A stretch of 64,000 nucleotides of DNA from Torulaspora globosa. Lineage: Eukaryota > Ascomycota > Saccharomycetes > Saccharomycetales > Saccharomycetaceae. Positions within the stretch are counted from its first letter, which is position 1. Every line of letters begins with the position of its first letter. Location: the NCBI RefSeq assembly GCF_014133895.1, contig NC_050732.1:124001-188000 (forward strand), read 5' to 3'. This document shows, one piece after another, positions 1 through 10,472 of this stretch. The position numbers and the translations under genes were made by a program. Below the pieces are notes generated by a model. The model ran no database searches and had not been told where the DNA came from. It saw only the letters and a list, made by a program, of their open reading frames with translations.

Positions 1-550
1 ATTGAAAAATACCGGATCGAGCCGCATTGTCCGCATTCGTGCATGAAGGACTCCGAAGTTTCTCCGGAATCCTGATCTCGGTCCAATCGCTTCGCTGCCC
101 ACGGCTGTCCGCACTGCAAACCTCTGCACTGCAAAGCTTCAACAAGATTCAGATGCACGGTATCTAACGCAGCGATACAGACAAGGGACATATGACATCT
201 GAGGCTACCTGCCGTGAACGGAAAGCGAACAGTGGCGAATAGATTGGGTGACGTCCGCGCCTGCAGTGCATTGATTGAGAAATAGACTGACGGTACCTGG
301 GATCTGGAGAAAGGAGTCTTCTGAGAGGGAAAGATGTAGTAGGGGGATCACCCGGTTTTTGATATCGGCACCCGTACACCGCAAGGAAGGTGAAAAATTT
401 TCTAGTTGGCAGCCTGGTTGAAGAGCATCTACGATGGCGATGAAGTAAGCATTGCTAGAGGGAGAAGAGGTAGATCGGTTGAGTCTGGACCAGCAAGTGC
501 GGAAACCAGACAGTAGTTAGCTGAAGAGAAGTAACAGATAAACGGCGAAG
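1..550. promoter_or_regulatory. Upstream region of TIF3
   Basis: No convincing gene is seen in these 550 bases; the only ORFs are short and lack recognisable composition. The stretch serves as the TIF3 promoter and holds one clear element, a Rap1-type site at 369-378. The neighbouring gene on the left lies outside the window. Confidence 0.6.
369..378 (+). promoter_or_regulatory. Rap1-type site upstream of TIF3
   Basis: CACCCGTACA matches the core of the Rap1 consensus and lies about 170 bp before the TIF3 start. The identical ten bases occur, inverted, in the RPS5 promoter at 19158-19167. Rap1 commonly drives translation genes in yeasts, so the placement is sensible; binding itself is inference. 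Confidence 0.6.
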
Positions 551-1849
551 ATGGCTCCACCAAAGAAGACCGTGAAGATGGATTTGAACTCGTTCCTTAA
601 CGATGATACTTTTGGATCATCGTGGGCGGAGGAAGAGGTTGACTTGAACAAGATTACGATTCCGATCGAGAATTTGAAAGCAAACACCATACCGCTGGAA
701 GAGCTGGCAGCAGCCAAGAGCTCAGGCGTTGGCGGAGGAAATTTCAGAGGTTCTAGACTGGATCCAGCCCTTGGCGGTGGCAGACGTGATTTCTCAGACC
801 GTGTCGAGTACCCTGTGCCAGATCATCCACCCTACAGGGCTATCATCAACAACATCCCCTGGGACATCTCGCCGGAGGGCGTGCAGGCGTGGGTTGAGGA
901 CGGTCTGCAAAAGCCAGGGTCTGTTGAAGAAGCGGACTTGCCAAGAAGCATGAAGGATCCAACTCGGTTGAAGGGCATTGCGTTCATCACATTGAAGGAG
1001 CGTGAGGATTTGGTCCAAACTCTGACGTTCAACGGTACCAAGTTGAACGAGCGTACCGTGTATGTCTCGGTGGCCGCGCCAAGAAGGGAGGGATTCAGAG
1101 GCGGTGATGATTTCGACTGGAACGGCGCCCGCGGTTCCAATTTCCAGGCTTCTAGAGACTCGGCAGGCCCAGAACTTGACTGGGGTGCCGCTAGGGGTTC
1201 CAACTATCAGGAGAGACGCGAGAGAAGGGAAGAGCCAAACTTGGATTGGGGTGCCGCCAGAGGGTCAAACTACCAGGAGAGACGTGAAAGGAGGGAAGAG
1301 CCAAACTTGGATTGGGGTGCTGCCAGAGGGTCAAACTACCAAGAGAGACGTGAAAGGAGGGAAGAGCCAAACTTGGATTGGAGTGCCGCCAGAGGATCCA
1401 ATTACCAAGAGAGACGTGAAAAGAGGGAAGAGCCAAACCTGGACTGGTCTGCGGCCAGAGGCTCGCAGTTCCAGGAAAGGAAGCCAAGAAGAGAGGAACC
1501 CAACTTGGACTGGAGTGCCTCTAGAGGCTCCCAGTTCCGCGAAAGAAAACCAAGAAAGGAGGAACCTGAACTCGATTGGGGTGCGGCCAGAAGTGCTCAA
1601 ATTCCAGAGAGAAAACCAAGAGTCAACGTTAACAGGAAGGTCGCTGCCACTGAAACCACTGAAGATAAACCCAAGATTCAAAAGTCTGCTTTCGACGTGC
1701 TAAGCAACGAAGACGAAGACGATGAAGAATCAGAACAGCAAGAAGAGGCGGCAGAGGAGAAAAAGGCCCCAGTTGATCAATTAGCTCAAAAAACTAGTAA
1801 ATTGAGTGTGGAAGACAATGGCGAATGGGAAACCGTTGGCAAGAACTAG
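551..1849 (+). CDS. TIF3: Translation initiation factor eIF4B
   Basis: The 432-residue protein is the yeast eIF4B, which stimulates the eIF4A helicase and mRNA recruitment to the 40S subunit in the cytoplasm. The N-terminus (MAPPKKTVKMDL) and the block FLNDDTFGSSWAEE match S. cerevisiae Tif3 almost exactly. An RRM spans about residues 95-175, with INNIPW as RNP2 and GIAFITL as RNP1. Residues about 186-360 are tandem 22-residue units of the type LDWGAARGSNYQERRERREE. The C-terminus ends in an acidic stretch and WETVGKN. The S. cerevisiae protein has seven imperfect repeats of similar type. The first ATG agrees with the family start. It lies upstream of and in tandem with ORC4, the same order as YPR163C-YPR162C. 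eIF4A, its partner, is encoded at the other end of the window. Confidence 0.97.
   Translation: MAPPKKTVKMDLNSFLNDDTFGSSWAEEEVDLNKITIPIENLKANTIPLEELAAAKSSGVGGGNFRGSRLDPALGGGRRDFSDRVEYPVPDHPPYRAIINNIPWDISPEGVQAWVEDGLQKPGSVEEADLPRSMKDPTRLKGIAFITLKEREDLVQTLTFNGTKLNERTVYVSVAAPRREGFRGGDDFDWNGARGSNFQASRDSAGPELDWGAARGSNYQERRERREEPNLDWGAARGSNYQERRERREEPNLDWGAARGSNYQERRERREEPNLDWSAARGSNYQERREKREEPNLDWSAARGSQFQERKPRREEPNLDWSASRGSQFRERKPRKEEPELDWGAARSAQIPERKPRVNVNRKVAATETTEDKPKIQKSAFDVLSNEDEDDEESEQQEEAAEEKKAPVDQLAQKTSKLSVEDNGEWETVGKN
1106..1630 (+). repeat. In-frame 66-bp tandem repeats in TIF3
   Basis: Seven 66-bp units (about 1169-1630) preceded by one diverged 63-bp unit encode repeats carrying DW(G/S)AARGS. 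Units at about 1235-1430 are nearly identical at the DNA level, for example sharing the run gaagagccaaacttgga, while the last three have drifted. The unit length is a multiple of three, so copy number can change without a frameshift. Confidence 0.9.
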
Positions 1850-2086
1850 AAAGGACTCCCGTGTTGGTACTTGTGATGGCATCTCTGTAGAATATTTTTC
1901 CAATGTGTACGAGTTATCTGTATAATTATCCAAGTTCACTTATAGAACTGTTTTGCTTTGTAGTCTCAGGTGCTGTATGTTCTCGCAAGTAAAGCAAATT
2001 ATCATCACATAAACATAAAAAACACAGACGTTCGATATCAACAAATAACTGGGCAAAAGGCCACTCAACAGTGTCAGTTGATTGCG

Positions 2087-3832
2087 ATGGAGGCTGTGGA
2101 TTCTGAATTTGGATCTCTTCGAAAATCAAAGGGCAAAGCTAGTTCTGGTAGAATTTTAAAAGACAGTGCCATTGATCATGAACAGAAATCTATGCTCCAG
2201 AAGTTGACACTACTGCCAATAAAGAAGGTCAGTTCCAATAAGGTAAAAAAGCCGAATCATATCTCTGAGACAAGAGAGAGCACTAGCTTGGCAGAAATGC
2301 TTATTGAGAGGCAAAGTGAAAATATGCGCATGGTAAGGAAGACCCCGGCTTCAGATTTAGCAGTCTCCAGGAAGCTAGCGAAACCGCTAGACCCTGATTT
2401 CAAAAGATTCAAGCATCACTTACTGCGAGCTATCTATCAGGGGCTGCCTTCTCAGGACATAAAGGTACCGAGCTATTTGCAGGACGTCCAGGCGGAGTTG
2501 AACAGAATTTTGAGTCAGGCTATTGTACAGAAAGAAAGTCATTCTACTATCATAGTGGGACCTAGGGAAAGCTACAAGACATTCCTGTTGGACCATGAAA
2601 TGGCTCTCTTGGCCAACGAATATGCGGGACAGTTTATCACTATCAGGTTGAACGGGTTCATTCATTCTGAGCAGTCTGCGATCAATGGCATAGCAACGCA
2701 ATTTGAGCAACAGCTGAGAAAATTACGCGGTACCACCGATGATACAGCCAATGGATCAGACATAAGTAGCGGCTCATTAACGGAAGTTTTCGAGAAAATC
2801 TTACGGGTTCTGGATTCTACCTCCATCAGGAATCAAAACAGGAGCCAAAAGAATGGAGCAGTTATGAAGATTACCGTTGTGTTTATTTTTGATGAGATCG
2901 ATACATTTGCAGGGCCCGTGAGACAGTCTCTCCTGTACAACCTTTTCGATATGGTTGAGCACGCAAAAGTGCCAGTCTGCATATTTGGATGCACCACAAA
3001 GCTTAACATTCTGGAATATCTTGAGAAAAGGGTAAAGAGCCGATTCTCCCAGCGAATTATTTACATGCCTCAGATTGAAAGCTTGGAGCAATTTGTAGAG
3101 TTAACAGGCGAGCTCTTAACAGTTTCACGCCCCTCCGAATACAAATATGCTGGCTTATGGAACCAAAAGGTCAAGGAAACACTCGCCGATGAAAAAGGTA
3201 ACTTTTACAAATTGGCGAAAATAAATTATGAAACTTTCAGATCGCTACCTCATTTCAAGAACGGTATTGTCCCGTTGATTTACGGTGCGGAAGATTTTGA
3301 GTCCCTCTGTAAATCGCTTGAAACTTGCGATATCATTAACAAATATGAAATTAACCAATTGGGCAGTAGCCTGAGTGCCACAGTTGCCTCTCTTTCGGAT
3401 CTACAGCTGGCAATCCTGATTTGTGCCGCCCGAGCAGCTCTGAAAGCTAAGGACGAAGTCATGAACTTCAATCTTACGTACGCCGAGTACGAAAGCATGA
3501 CAAAATCTTTGAACGCGAGAATACCGACAGTGGCCCACGCAGGAACTTCAAGAGACGCCAGTTCAGTGCTTCTCGACAGTGCTATAAAGCTGTGGAAGAA
3601 GAAGGACGTTAAAAACGTATGGGAAACCCTCATCAGTCTAAATCTCTTGACTGAGAAATCGGCTATCGGTTTACGTGAATCGGCAATGGCTGTCTTCTAC
3701 GCCAGTAATTACCAGTTGCAAGGCACCACGATTCCATTTGATCTGCGACAGTATCAGACTCATGTTACGTTATCAGATCTCAGACGTATCGTTCCCAGCT
3801 CCTCCTTATACTACCCATGGACGCAGCTATGA
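2087..3832 (+). CDS. ORC4: Origin recognition complex subunit 4
   Basis: This 581-residue protein is the Orc4 subunit of the six-protein complex that marks replication origins and loads MCM helicases. Recognised by close identity to S. cerevisiae Orc4: QKESHS, then GPRESYKT (about residues 158-165) in the Walker A position, the Walker B block VFIFDEIDTFAGPVRQ (DE at about 269), CTTKLNILEYLEKRVKSRFS, and the end YYPWTQL. The Walker A is degenerate, as in the S. cerevisiae protein (GPRQSYKT), so this subunit probably depends on its neighbours for ATP turnover. The reading frame stays open upstream to 1970 but without an earlier ATG, so the start is 2087. It is about 50 residues longer at the N-terminus than the S. 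cerevisiae protein, a stretch of basic low-complexity sequence. It follows TIF3 in tandem. Confidence 0.97.
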   Translation: MEAVDSEFGSLRKSKGKASSGRILKDSAIDHEQKSMLQKLTLLPIKKVSSNKVKKPNHISETRESTSLAEMLIERQSENMRMVRKTPASDLAVSRKLAKPLDPDFKRFKHHLLRAIYQGLPSQDIKVPSYLQDVQAELNRILSQAIVQKESHSTIIVGPRESYKTFLLDHEMALLANEYAGQFITIRLNGFIHSEQSAINGIATQFEQQLRKLRGTTDDTANGSDISSGSLTEVFEKILRVLDSTSIRNQNRSQKNGAVMKITVVFIFDEIDTFAGPVRQSLLYNLFDMVEHAKVPVCIFGCTTKLNILEYLEKRVKSRFSQRIIYMPQIESLEQFVELTGELLTVSRPSEYKYAGLWNQKVKETLADEKGNFYKLAKINYETFRSLPHFKNGIVPLIYGAEDFESLCKSLETCDIINKYEINQLGSSLSATVASLSDLQLAILICAARAALKAKDEVMNFNLTYAEYESMTKSLNARIPTVAHAGTSRDASSVLLDSAIKLWKKKDVKNVWETLISLNLLTEKSAIGLRESAMAVFYASNYQLQGTTIPFDLRQYQTHVTLSDLRRIVPSSSLYYPWTQL

Positions 3833-4218
3833 CGCTGTACATGACAGCCTATGCATTAGATATTCAGGAAACTATCATTCGCGGGCCAAATGAAGAAACC
3901 TTTTTCTATATAATTACAGTTTCATTTTACTGTTCCATCTGAGTTTTAAGCACTCAGAGCCTACTAGGACAAGCAGCCCAATAACAATAATGAACGCCGA
4001 AATATCCAGATTATGTGATAAGGTTGATTAAAGATGACAGTCAGTTGAATCTTGGGCTTCAAGTTGATGTTCGTATCAAATGCTCTGGATTTTGCAGTTT
4101 TAACTTCACCATGGCATCTCTAAGTTGCAATATTGCACTCATAAGTTGTTGAGGAATCATCGTCGAATGAGTGGTTCTAGGCTATCAGAATCACTTTTTC
4201 ATATCTAAACTCAATGCA
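3833..4218. promoter_or_regulatory. ORC4-SGV1 spacer with upstream ATGs
   Basis: The 386-bp spacer holds the ORC4 3' end and SGV1 promoter. No gene or RNA is recognised. It contains a complete 13-codon upstream reading frame at 4167-4208 and an out-of-frame ATG at 4214, five bases before the SGV1 start. Whether these are in the mRNA depends on the transcription start, which cannot be seen. Confidence 0.45.
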
Positions 4219-6099
4219 ATGGAGGCTGCAAGAAAAACCGACTTCAAATACAAAATTGGAAAGGTTAAACAAACGCCGTCAGTTCAAAAGGATCCCAAGA
4301 CTGGCTTAAGCTTCATTCAGTTAAAAGCTACGCCGGATGAAAAAGTATATGGATGTACCAAATTCAGTGGACATTATAAAGAGGAGAAAAAACTGGGCCA
4401 AGGTACTTTTGGCGAGGTTTATAAGGGCACTCATTTGGAGACGCAAAGGCAGGTTGCCATGAAGAGAATCATCATCAATGTGGAAAAGGATCTCTTTCCA
4501 ATCACTGCTCAAAGAGAGATTACGATATTGAGAAGGTTAGACCATAAAAATGTGATCAAACTGATAGAGGTTGTGTATGATTATTCGCCGTCAGCTGGCG
4601 ACCATTCCGAGCAACAGCAACCATCTACGAAAAGCTCGTTGTCCAAATCATTCTACATGATATTGCCTTACATGGTTTCTGATCTTTCGGGGATTCTTCA
4701 TAATCCGAGAATTAACTTGCAGCTGAGTGACATCAAGAACATGATGCTCCAACTTCTGGAGGGTATCAATTATATTCACTGTCAAAAGTACATGCACAGA
4801 GACATAAAAGCCGCTAATATCCTTATAGATCACAATGGTGTCTTGAAGCTCGCCGATTTTGGTCTGGCACGAGTCTACTACGGTGCTCCACCAAACTTAC
4901 GATTTCCTGGCGGAGCCGGTTCAGGAGCCAAGTACACGTCTGTGGTTGTTACAAGGTGGTATCGAGCGCCTGAACTAGTTTTGGGTGATAAGACATATAC
5001 GACTGCGGTTGACATATGGGGAGTAGGATGTGTTTTTGCGGAGTTCTTCGAGAAGAAACCTATTTTGCAGGGCTCTTCAGACATCGATCAAGGGCACGTC
5101 ATTTTCAAACTGCTAGGTACTCCCAGTGAAGCAGATTGGCCTCTTGCAAGGTATCTTCCTGGTGCGGAATTAACCAGGACCAAATATCCGGGGAACCTGA
5201 AGGAGAGATTTGGAAGCTTTTTGTCCGATGCGGGACTAGACTTCTTACGAAAGCTACTTGCACTCGACCCCTACAAGAGGCTGACTGCGATGTCAGCTGT
5301 GCACCACCCTTTCTTCAAGGAAGATCCTTTACCATCCGATAGACTAGCGCTGCCAAATGAAGAAAGTCATGAATCAGACATCAAGCGATATAAGGAAGAG
5401 ATGCAGCAAGCGATGTCGCAAAAGGCGCCATCGGCCCCCCAAGGACATGTTATCGAGACGGGAAACTTTCCAAAGGCTCCTAAACCCCCACTCCCTAAAG
5501 CACCTGCAAGAAATGCGTTTCCCAAAGGTCCTGCCGCCATGCCAGGTGCGAAGGCTCCCCTGAAAGGTCACAGTAATTCGCAGCCCCAGAACCGCACGTC
5601 TTCCAGATACGAGAACGGGACAGGTGTTGCCTCCAATGCCGGCTACCGAGCCGGCCCCACCGGCGGATATCGTGAGACCAGCAGGTATAATCCCAACGCC
5701 GTTCCGAGAAACCCCAACGTGCACCCTCGAGTGCCCCCCAGACCGCAAGGATCACGGTACGATGCAAGGCCTGCAGCCACAGCCGGTTTCAATCAGACTC
5801 GCCCCCGCTTGGAGTTTTCTACAGACAGATCCAAGACCAGCTCACAGGACCCCATTGACAAGAAGGCTGAAACCAAGAGATGGGCTGCGCAGCCCAAGGC
5901 CGCGCCGCAAGATCCTTTACAGATGTACCCAGCACTGCCGCAAGCTCCCGCTAAAAGTAGTTCAAACGCTAATCAGCACCCTAACCAAGACCAGGCACAG
6001 CAGGATGCCAATACAGTGCCCTCTGGGTCCCCGGTAGAGCCGCATCCAGAAAACCAGAGCGGGAGCAAAGGGCCCAGCAACATAGCTGACTTCTACTAA
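4219..6099 (+). CDS. SGV1: Cyclin-dependent kinase Bur1/Sgv1
   Basis: This 626-residue protein is the Cdk9-like kinase that pairs with cyclin Bur2 and phosphorylates the RNA polymerase II C-terminal domain, its linker and Spt5 during elongation. The catalytic domain covers about residues 50-370: glycine loop [11 protein letters not shown] (from 60), catalytic lysine [15 protein letters not shown] (HRD about 193-195), DFGLARVYY and the T-loop [10 protein letters not shown] with the activating threonine at about 245. The remainder is a low-complexity tail rich in proline, alanine and asparagine, typical of Bur1. The tail is more GC-rich than the kinase part. The frame opens at 4171 with a non-ATG codon, so 4219 is the first in-frame ATG. 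Downstream of ORC4 in the same direction, as YPR162C-YPR161C. Confidence 0.95.
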   Translation: MEAARKTDFKYKIGKVKQTPSVQKDPKTGLSFIQLKATPDEKVYGCTKFSGHYKEEKKLGQGTFGEVYKGTHLETQRQVAMKRIIINVEKDLFPITAQREITILRRLDHKNVIKLIEVVYDYSPSAGDHSEQQQPSTKSSLSKSFYMILPYMVSDLSGILHNPRINLQLSDIKNMMLQLLEGINYIHCQKYMHRDIKAANILIDHNGVLKLADFGLARVYYGAPPNLRFPGGAGSGAKYTSVVVTRWYRAPELVLGDKTYTTAVDIWGVGCVFAEFFEKKPILQGSSDIDQGHVIFKLLGTPSEADWPLARYLPGAELTRTKYPGNLKERFGSFLSDAGLDFLRKLLALDPYKRLTAMSAVHHPFFKEDPLPSDRLALPNEESHESDIKRYKEEMQQAMSQKAPSAPQGHVIETGNFPKAPKPPLPKAPARNAFPKGPAAMPGAKAPLKGHSNSQPQNRTSSRYENGTGVASNAGYRAGPTGGYRETSRYNPNAVPRNPNVHPRVPPRPQGSRYDARPAATAGFNQTRPRLEFSTDRSKTSSQDPIDKKAETKRWAAQPKAAPQDPLQMYPALPQAPAKSSSNANQHPNQDQAQQDANTVPSGSPVEPHPENQSGSKGPSNIADFY

Positions 6100-6463
6100 A
6101 GGGATGTTGCATTCCTGTAGCAACTTCGACACATTTATAGCTGCTCTCACTCCTAGAAGAGCTCTCAACCATTCCTTATGGGCATTTTCCGTATCCATTA
6201 GCTGCTGTCTTTTGGGGCCAAATTGTTGAATGAGAGCGCCGCGCGTGTTCCAAGAGGTGCCAAAAATCTGAAACGAAGCAGTACATATTCATCGAATGAC
6301 CAAATGTGAAACAGGAATGTGTGGGGCTAGTCATCTCTTCAGGAGGTCTCGTTGCGTTTAATATAAAGGTGGGCAAATACGAATTATGCTAAGGCATTCT
6401 CGCAGTTACTATAGGATAGGTGACCGAAGAAAAAAAAATTCGATTTATTGTTGCACTGGTGGA
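6100..6463. promoter_or_regulatory. SST2 promoter region
   Basis: The 364-bp spacer between SGV1 and SST2 carries two pheromone-response-type elements (6269-6275 and 6307-6313) and a TATA box (TATAAA, 6362-6367). The arrangement is that of a Ste12-driven promoter. The in-frame ATG at 6386 lies only 19 bases after the TATA box and is therefore unlikely to be in the mRNA. Confidence 0.65.
6269..6313 (+). promoter_or_regulatory. Two pheromone response elements
   Basis: TGAAACG at 6269-6275 and the perfect Ste12 motif TGAAACA at 6307-6313 stand in the same orientation, 38 bp apart start to start, about 150-195 bp before the SST2 start. SST2 is pheromone-induced through Ste12 in S. cerevisiae, so the sites fit the gene. 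Binding is inferred from the motif alone. Confidence 0.65.
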
Positions 6464-8527
6464 ATGAATTATTCCAATCTTGGCGGGCGGTCTTCTCGAA
6501 CGTTTACTCGAACGCCCAGTGGGATGACTTTCACGGAGGACATCAAGGCGATATTTTCCGTCTTAATTATCTGTCTGGACCTGAAGGATGAGAGTAAACC
6601 GTCACGTAGGTGGTACATGCCGCTTCAAAAAACGTCCTATCCTTACTCTTTTTCTTTCGAAGAAGGTGTTGATAGGATGCAGGACCTGAAACTCACGGTG
6701 GATATGACGACTACTTCGGTAGATATTTCGTTTAAAATTCAGCCTGAAGTAGCGTGTCAGCTGATAGAGACCTTCATGGAAGCTAAATTACTGCATACGC
6801 CTGCTGATCGAACGCGCAATGCACCCAAACCAAAATGCATACTGCAACCTACCCCCAAAGGGGTGAGCATACTTCAGAAGTACGTGAGGGATATCGGATT
6901 GAAGAATCTACCATCGATACTGTTTTCGGATTGCAATTCGATGGAGCTTTTCACCTTCGAAAGAAGCTCTGTAACCGATTCCATCATTTACAGCGACCCA
7001 CTGGTGTATATATTGCTCAATAAGATGATGGGACCTTCTCCCAATGTTTGGTCCCCGACAAATTCATATGAGAGGATTCCGTCACTATCGAAGCTGCTGG
7101 AGTATAACACTGACATCTTCAGTTTTGAGAATGTTTCATATCGTGGATGCGAGGGGCTGAGTTCGCAGAAACGAGAACAAAGCCCGTCGTGGCTTGATCA
7201 AGTACCAGAAGAGAGGTTGCATGATGAGAATCGAGTTTCGCCGCTTGCGCATAAGTTCTTCACAAATCCCGATTCGGATTCGCATGTCCAGTACTACTCC
7301 ATAGACGCAGGCCTGCGGATTTGCAAATCGAAAGTTTTCGGTAATCCCAAAGTGGTTTTCGATTACTGTTTTACGACCAAAGCGATTTGGCAGTGGATCA
7401 TGGACTGCACAGATATAATGCATCCTAAGGATGCAGTCTCAGCAGCCGCGCTTTTCCTCAAGGCCGGACTTATTGTTCCAATATCATTACCTCCATCGGA
7501 TAACCCCTGTCGAAAATTCTGCATCAGCAGGACGTCCTATTATACCCTTACAAGACGAGCATGGGATATAGTTCAATGGAATACTGCGAAGGGTATACGT
7601 GCGTCCATTTCCAAAATCTCCAATGGTGAATCAGATTTGCAGGACGAGCAGACCAGCGCCTCTTCTTTGACTATCTGTGCTGATGACAGCAAAGGTATGA
7701 AAAGGCCAGCCAGTTCAATCCTGGACTCTGACGGAAGAGCATGTACACCGGGATACCAAGTTAAAGGCATCGATGACATTCTACGTGATCCTGGCATGAA
7801 ATATCTATTTAGGCAGCACTTGGAAAACGAGTTTTGCTCAGAGAATCTCGAAGCATTTATTGATATAAAGAAATTCCTAAGGAAAATGGGACTTTTGAAG
7901 AAGCTAATCCAATCAAAAAAAGCTACCGATCTCAAGAGCAAAAAGGCGAGGGCCAGATGCTCAGGAAGCAATATTCGAGCAGCCATAGACTCCGCTTTAG
8001 CAAGACAAGCTAACGAATGTCTTGAATTGGGCTATCACATTTATTCTTCCTACATTGTGATCAACTCACCTTACCAACTTAATATCGATCATGGTTTGCG
8101 CGAAGCTATTAACGCCGTCATGCTTCATTCAGAGCCCGCCTCTACAAGCGATCTTGGCTTTCATTTAGAGACTAGCAAAGATAACGAGAAGCTATCAATT
8201 GAATACCAAATGAATGCATTATTACCGAGTGTTGAATCCATCCCAGATCAAAAATCGTCACTCACTCAATGTGTGGAAGGCCATGGATGCGCTTCTAATG
8301 ATTCAAGCTCAGGTAAAGGAGAAGGTAACAAGAAAATATCGAACGTGGCGGGATCCTTCACAGAAGACAAGAAGCTTTCCAAGACTTTCAACGTGCTTAA
8401 AGAGCTTTACCCTCTGTTGGAGACAGTCAATCGAGATCTGTACCATTTGATGCGGAAGGATTCGCTTCAGAAATTTAAGGCGTCCAGTTTATACCAAGAA
8501 GCTGTTTCTTTCATGGAAATCACTTAG
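6464..8527 (+). CDS. SST2: RGS protein Sst2, desensitiser of pheromone signalling
   Basis: The 687-residue product is the GTPase-activating protein for the mating G-alpha Gpa1; it ends pheromone signalling at the plasma membrane. It matches S. cerevisiae Sst2 along its length: FTRTPSGMTFT near the N-terminus, KLLHTPADRTR, QPTPKGVSILQKYVRDIGLK, LFTFERSSVTDSI and KAIWQWIMDCTDIMH in the two DEP domains (roughly residues 20-375), which tether the protein to the receptor tail. The RGS domain follows at about 430-690, beginning with DDILRDPGMKYLFRQHLE and including SSYIVINSPYQLNI. A long linker interrupts the RGS fold as in the family. The first in-frame ATG (6386) sits 19 bases past the TATA box; 6464 aligns with the S. 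cerevisiae start and is preferred. Convergent with GCD11. Confidence 0.96.
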   Translation: MNYSNLGGRSSRTFTRTPSGMTFTEDIKAIFSVLIICLDLKDESKPSRRWYMPLQKTSYPYSFSFEEGVDRMQDLKLTVDMTTTSVDISFKIQPEVACQLIETFMEAKLLHTPADRTRNAPKPKCILQPTPKGVSILQKYVRDIGLKNLPSILFSDCNSMELFTFERSSVTDSIIYSDPLVYILLNKMMGPSPNVWSPTNSYERIPSLSKLLEYNTDIFSFENVSYRGCEGLSSQKREQSPSWLDQVPEERLHDENRVSPLAHKFFTNPDSDSHVQYYSIDAGLRICKSKVFGNPKVVFDYCFTTKAIWQWIMDCTDIMHPKDAVSAAALFLKAGLIVPISLPPSDNPCRKFCISRTSYYTLTRRAWDIVQWNTAKGIRASISKISNGESDLQDEQTSASSLTICADDSKGMKRPASSILDSDGRACTPGYQVKGIDDILRDPGMKYLFRQHLENEFCSENLEAFIDIKKFLRKMGLLKKLIQSKKATDLKSKKARARCSGSNIRAAIDSALARQANECLELGYHIYSSYIVINSPYQLNIDHGLREAINAVMLHSEPASTSDLGFHLETSKDNEKLSIEYQMNALLPSVESIPDQKSSLTQCVEGHGCASNDSSSGKGEGNKKISNVAGSFTEDKKLSKTFNVLKELYPLLETVNRDLYHLMRKDSLQKFKASSLYQEAVSFMEIT

Positions 8528-8903
8528 AATACGAGACAATTTTGCACGGCTTCGTAAAGCATCAATCCTTTTAGCGAGCAGAAAAGTTCATCGCCGACAT
8601 TTCACAAGGACTCACTCTCACGGTTCATGTTTCGGTCGCTTTCATTAGCTTTAAGTTCGTTCTTTTGAAGCAGTAATTACAGCAACAGTGGCAACAGTGG
8701 CACGGGCTAGCTTTTTGGCAGGACTTGGACGTTTTACATCAACTGTTGAAGCCCACGGATGTGCGAGACGGAATAGGAGCAAACAACCGTTGTCGACCCA
8801 ATTCGAATGACGATTAACTTTACATAGAGATGCGTCACATATACAGCGAGATCGTGAGTATATATGCATTGCGCAGCATTCGCGCACCAAAAATGATTTG
8901 TAT
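8528..8903. other. Convergent spacer SST2-GCD11
   Basis: This 376-bp stretch lies between the stop codons of two convergent genes. I see no coding sequence, RNA gene or repeat; it should hold the two 3' untranslated regions and terminators. It is long for a convergent spacer in this window (others are 9-110 bp), but nothing in it is recognisable. Confidence 0.5.
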
Positions 8904-10472
8904 TCAAAAGACTGGCTCGAGCGTGGTACCTCTCTTGATAGTCGCCCAGCCAATTAGACGCCAGTGCTTTTCGATACGCCTTGACAAAGCAATCTTTTCG
9001 TTAACTTCTGTGCATGCGGGTGATGTCAATTGCAATCTTGCCATATCAGCCTTAACGGCCACCACACGGGCACCGGTAGCTGTTGAACCGATATTTACCA
9101 TTAGAACTTCATTGGGTTCAAGCTTTCTAACCTTAGCTTGCTTTTGTCCGTCAGTCTTAACACCCAGCAAACGACGCAGCAAGAAGTAGTTTATCTCGAT
9201 GTCAGTGTAAATGTTTGGCAAATGGCCCTTAGCACCAACGACTTGACCAACCAAACGGTCAGCTCTACATAGTGTTGGATCAACTTTAGTACCAACACCA
9301 ATCAGACCACCGGGAACTGCGAATTTTAGATCATTTTGTTCGGCAAATAGAGATACGATATTAGAGAAGATTGGCCTACATTGAATTTTACCCCTTTCAT
9401 CCTTCGTAACGATACCAGGTCTTATTTCGATCTCATCACCTAATTTGAAAACACCGTTCAAGATGGACCCACCGGCGACACCACCTTTTAGATCATCGAT
9501 TTCAGCACCAGGTTTGTTGACATCGAAAGAACGAATGACAATCAAGCGCGGAGAGATCATAAAGTCTCTTGGTGGCACGGGGATCGTCTTAGCAATAAAC
9601 TCGTTCACTGCATCGATGTTATACTTCAGTTGAGCAGAGATGGGGACTATAGGTGCACCGTCTGCGATTGTACCTCTAATGAATTTCAAGATGGACTTTT
9701 CATGTTCTAAAGCGCTCTCTTCACGCATCAAATCAACTTTGTTCTGCAGTATAATGACATTTTTCAGTTTCATAATTTCGATAGCGGCCAAATGCTCTGA
9801 AGTTTGAGGTTGAGGACATGACTCATTACCAGCGATGAGCAGCAATGCGGCGTCCATGACGGCTGCACCTGACAACATCGTACTCATCAGAATATCGTGA
9901 CCTGGACAATCCACAAAGGAAACATGACGGATCAACTTATAGCGACCTGCACAGCCCGGCCTTTGACACTTTGGATTAATCTCTTTATCAGATTTGAAAG
10001 ATCTATAACAATCAGGCTCAGGACACGTTGGATCCTGACATTTGTAAATCTTGGCATTAGCGTAACCTAGCTTGATCGTAATGTTACGTTCTAATTCATC
10101 CTTGAAACGAACTGTTTGAACACCTGAGATAGCTCTCACTACGGTCGACTTACCGTGTGCGACATGACCGATCGTGCCAATATTTACAGTCGCCTGTCTG
10201 TTGATAATCTCCGGCGAACATGGGTTTAATTTAGAGAAATCCGGGTTTTCTGGCTGTTCTGGCAAACCACCGCCTTCTTCAAACTCTCTCTTTCTCTTCT
10301 CTTCATCGTCTGCCTCTTCGAGACCTCCAAACGTAACCTTTTTCTTTGGTTTCTCGTCTTCGACTTGGTCAACTTCCTCCCCGATGTGGTCCTCCTCGAA
10401 TTCAGCCTCTACTTCGGGTTCCAAATTCCCATTGATGATGATACTGGGTTCACGATCTTGCAAATCACTCAT
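8904..10472 (-). CDS. GCD11: Translation initiation factor eIF2 gamma subunit
   Basis: The 522-residue protein is the GTP-binding subunit of eIF2, which carries initiator Met-tRNA to the 40S ribosome. It is nearly identical to S. cerevisiae Gcd11 after a variable acidic N-terminus. GTPase motifs are GHVAHGKST (G1), FVDCPGHD (G3) and NKVDLM (G4). The gamma-specific cysteine-rich insert is present: [16 protein letters not shown] followed by [11 protein letters not shown]. Domains II and III end in [18 protein letters not shown]. The frame is open eight codons upstream through a non-ATG codon; the ATG at 10472 gives MSDLQ, the family start. It lies between SST2 and LEU3, which are neighbours in S. 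cerevisiae, whereas GCD11 there sits beside YAT2. Confidence 0.98.
   Translation of the reverse strand: MSDLQDREPSIIINGNLEPEVEAEFEEDHIGEEVDQVEDEKPKKKVTFGGLEEADDEEKRKREFEEGGGLPEQPENPDFSKLNPCSPEIINRQATVNIGTIGHVAHGKSTVVRAISGVQTVRFKDELERNITIKLGYANAKIYKCQDPTCPEPDCYRSFKSDKEINPKCQRPGCAGRYKLIRHVSFVDCPGHDILMSTMLSGAAVMDAALLLIAGNESCPQPQTSEHLAAIEIMKLKNVIILQNKVDLMREESALEHEKSILKFIRGTIADGAPIVPISAQLKYNIDAVNEFIAKTIPVPPRDFMISPRLIVIRSFDVNKPGAEIDDLKGGVAGGSILNGVFKLGDEIEIRPGIVTKDERGKIQCRPIFSNIVSLFAEQNDLKFAVPGGLIGVGTKVDPTLCRADRLVGQVVGAKGHLPNIYTDIEINYFLLRRLLGVKTDGQKQAKVRKLEPNEVLMVNIGSTATGARVVAVKADMARLQLTSPACTEVNEKIALSRRIEKHWRLIGWATIKRGTTLEPVF

Noticed and set aside
6386..6463. 26-codon N-terminal extension of SST2
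   Set aside because: The ATG at 6386 is only 19 bp past the TATA box and the extension has no counterpart in the S. cerevisiae protein.
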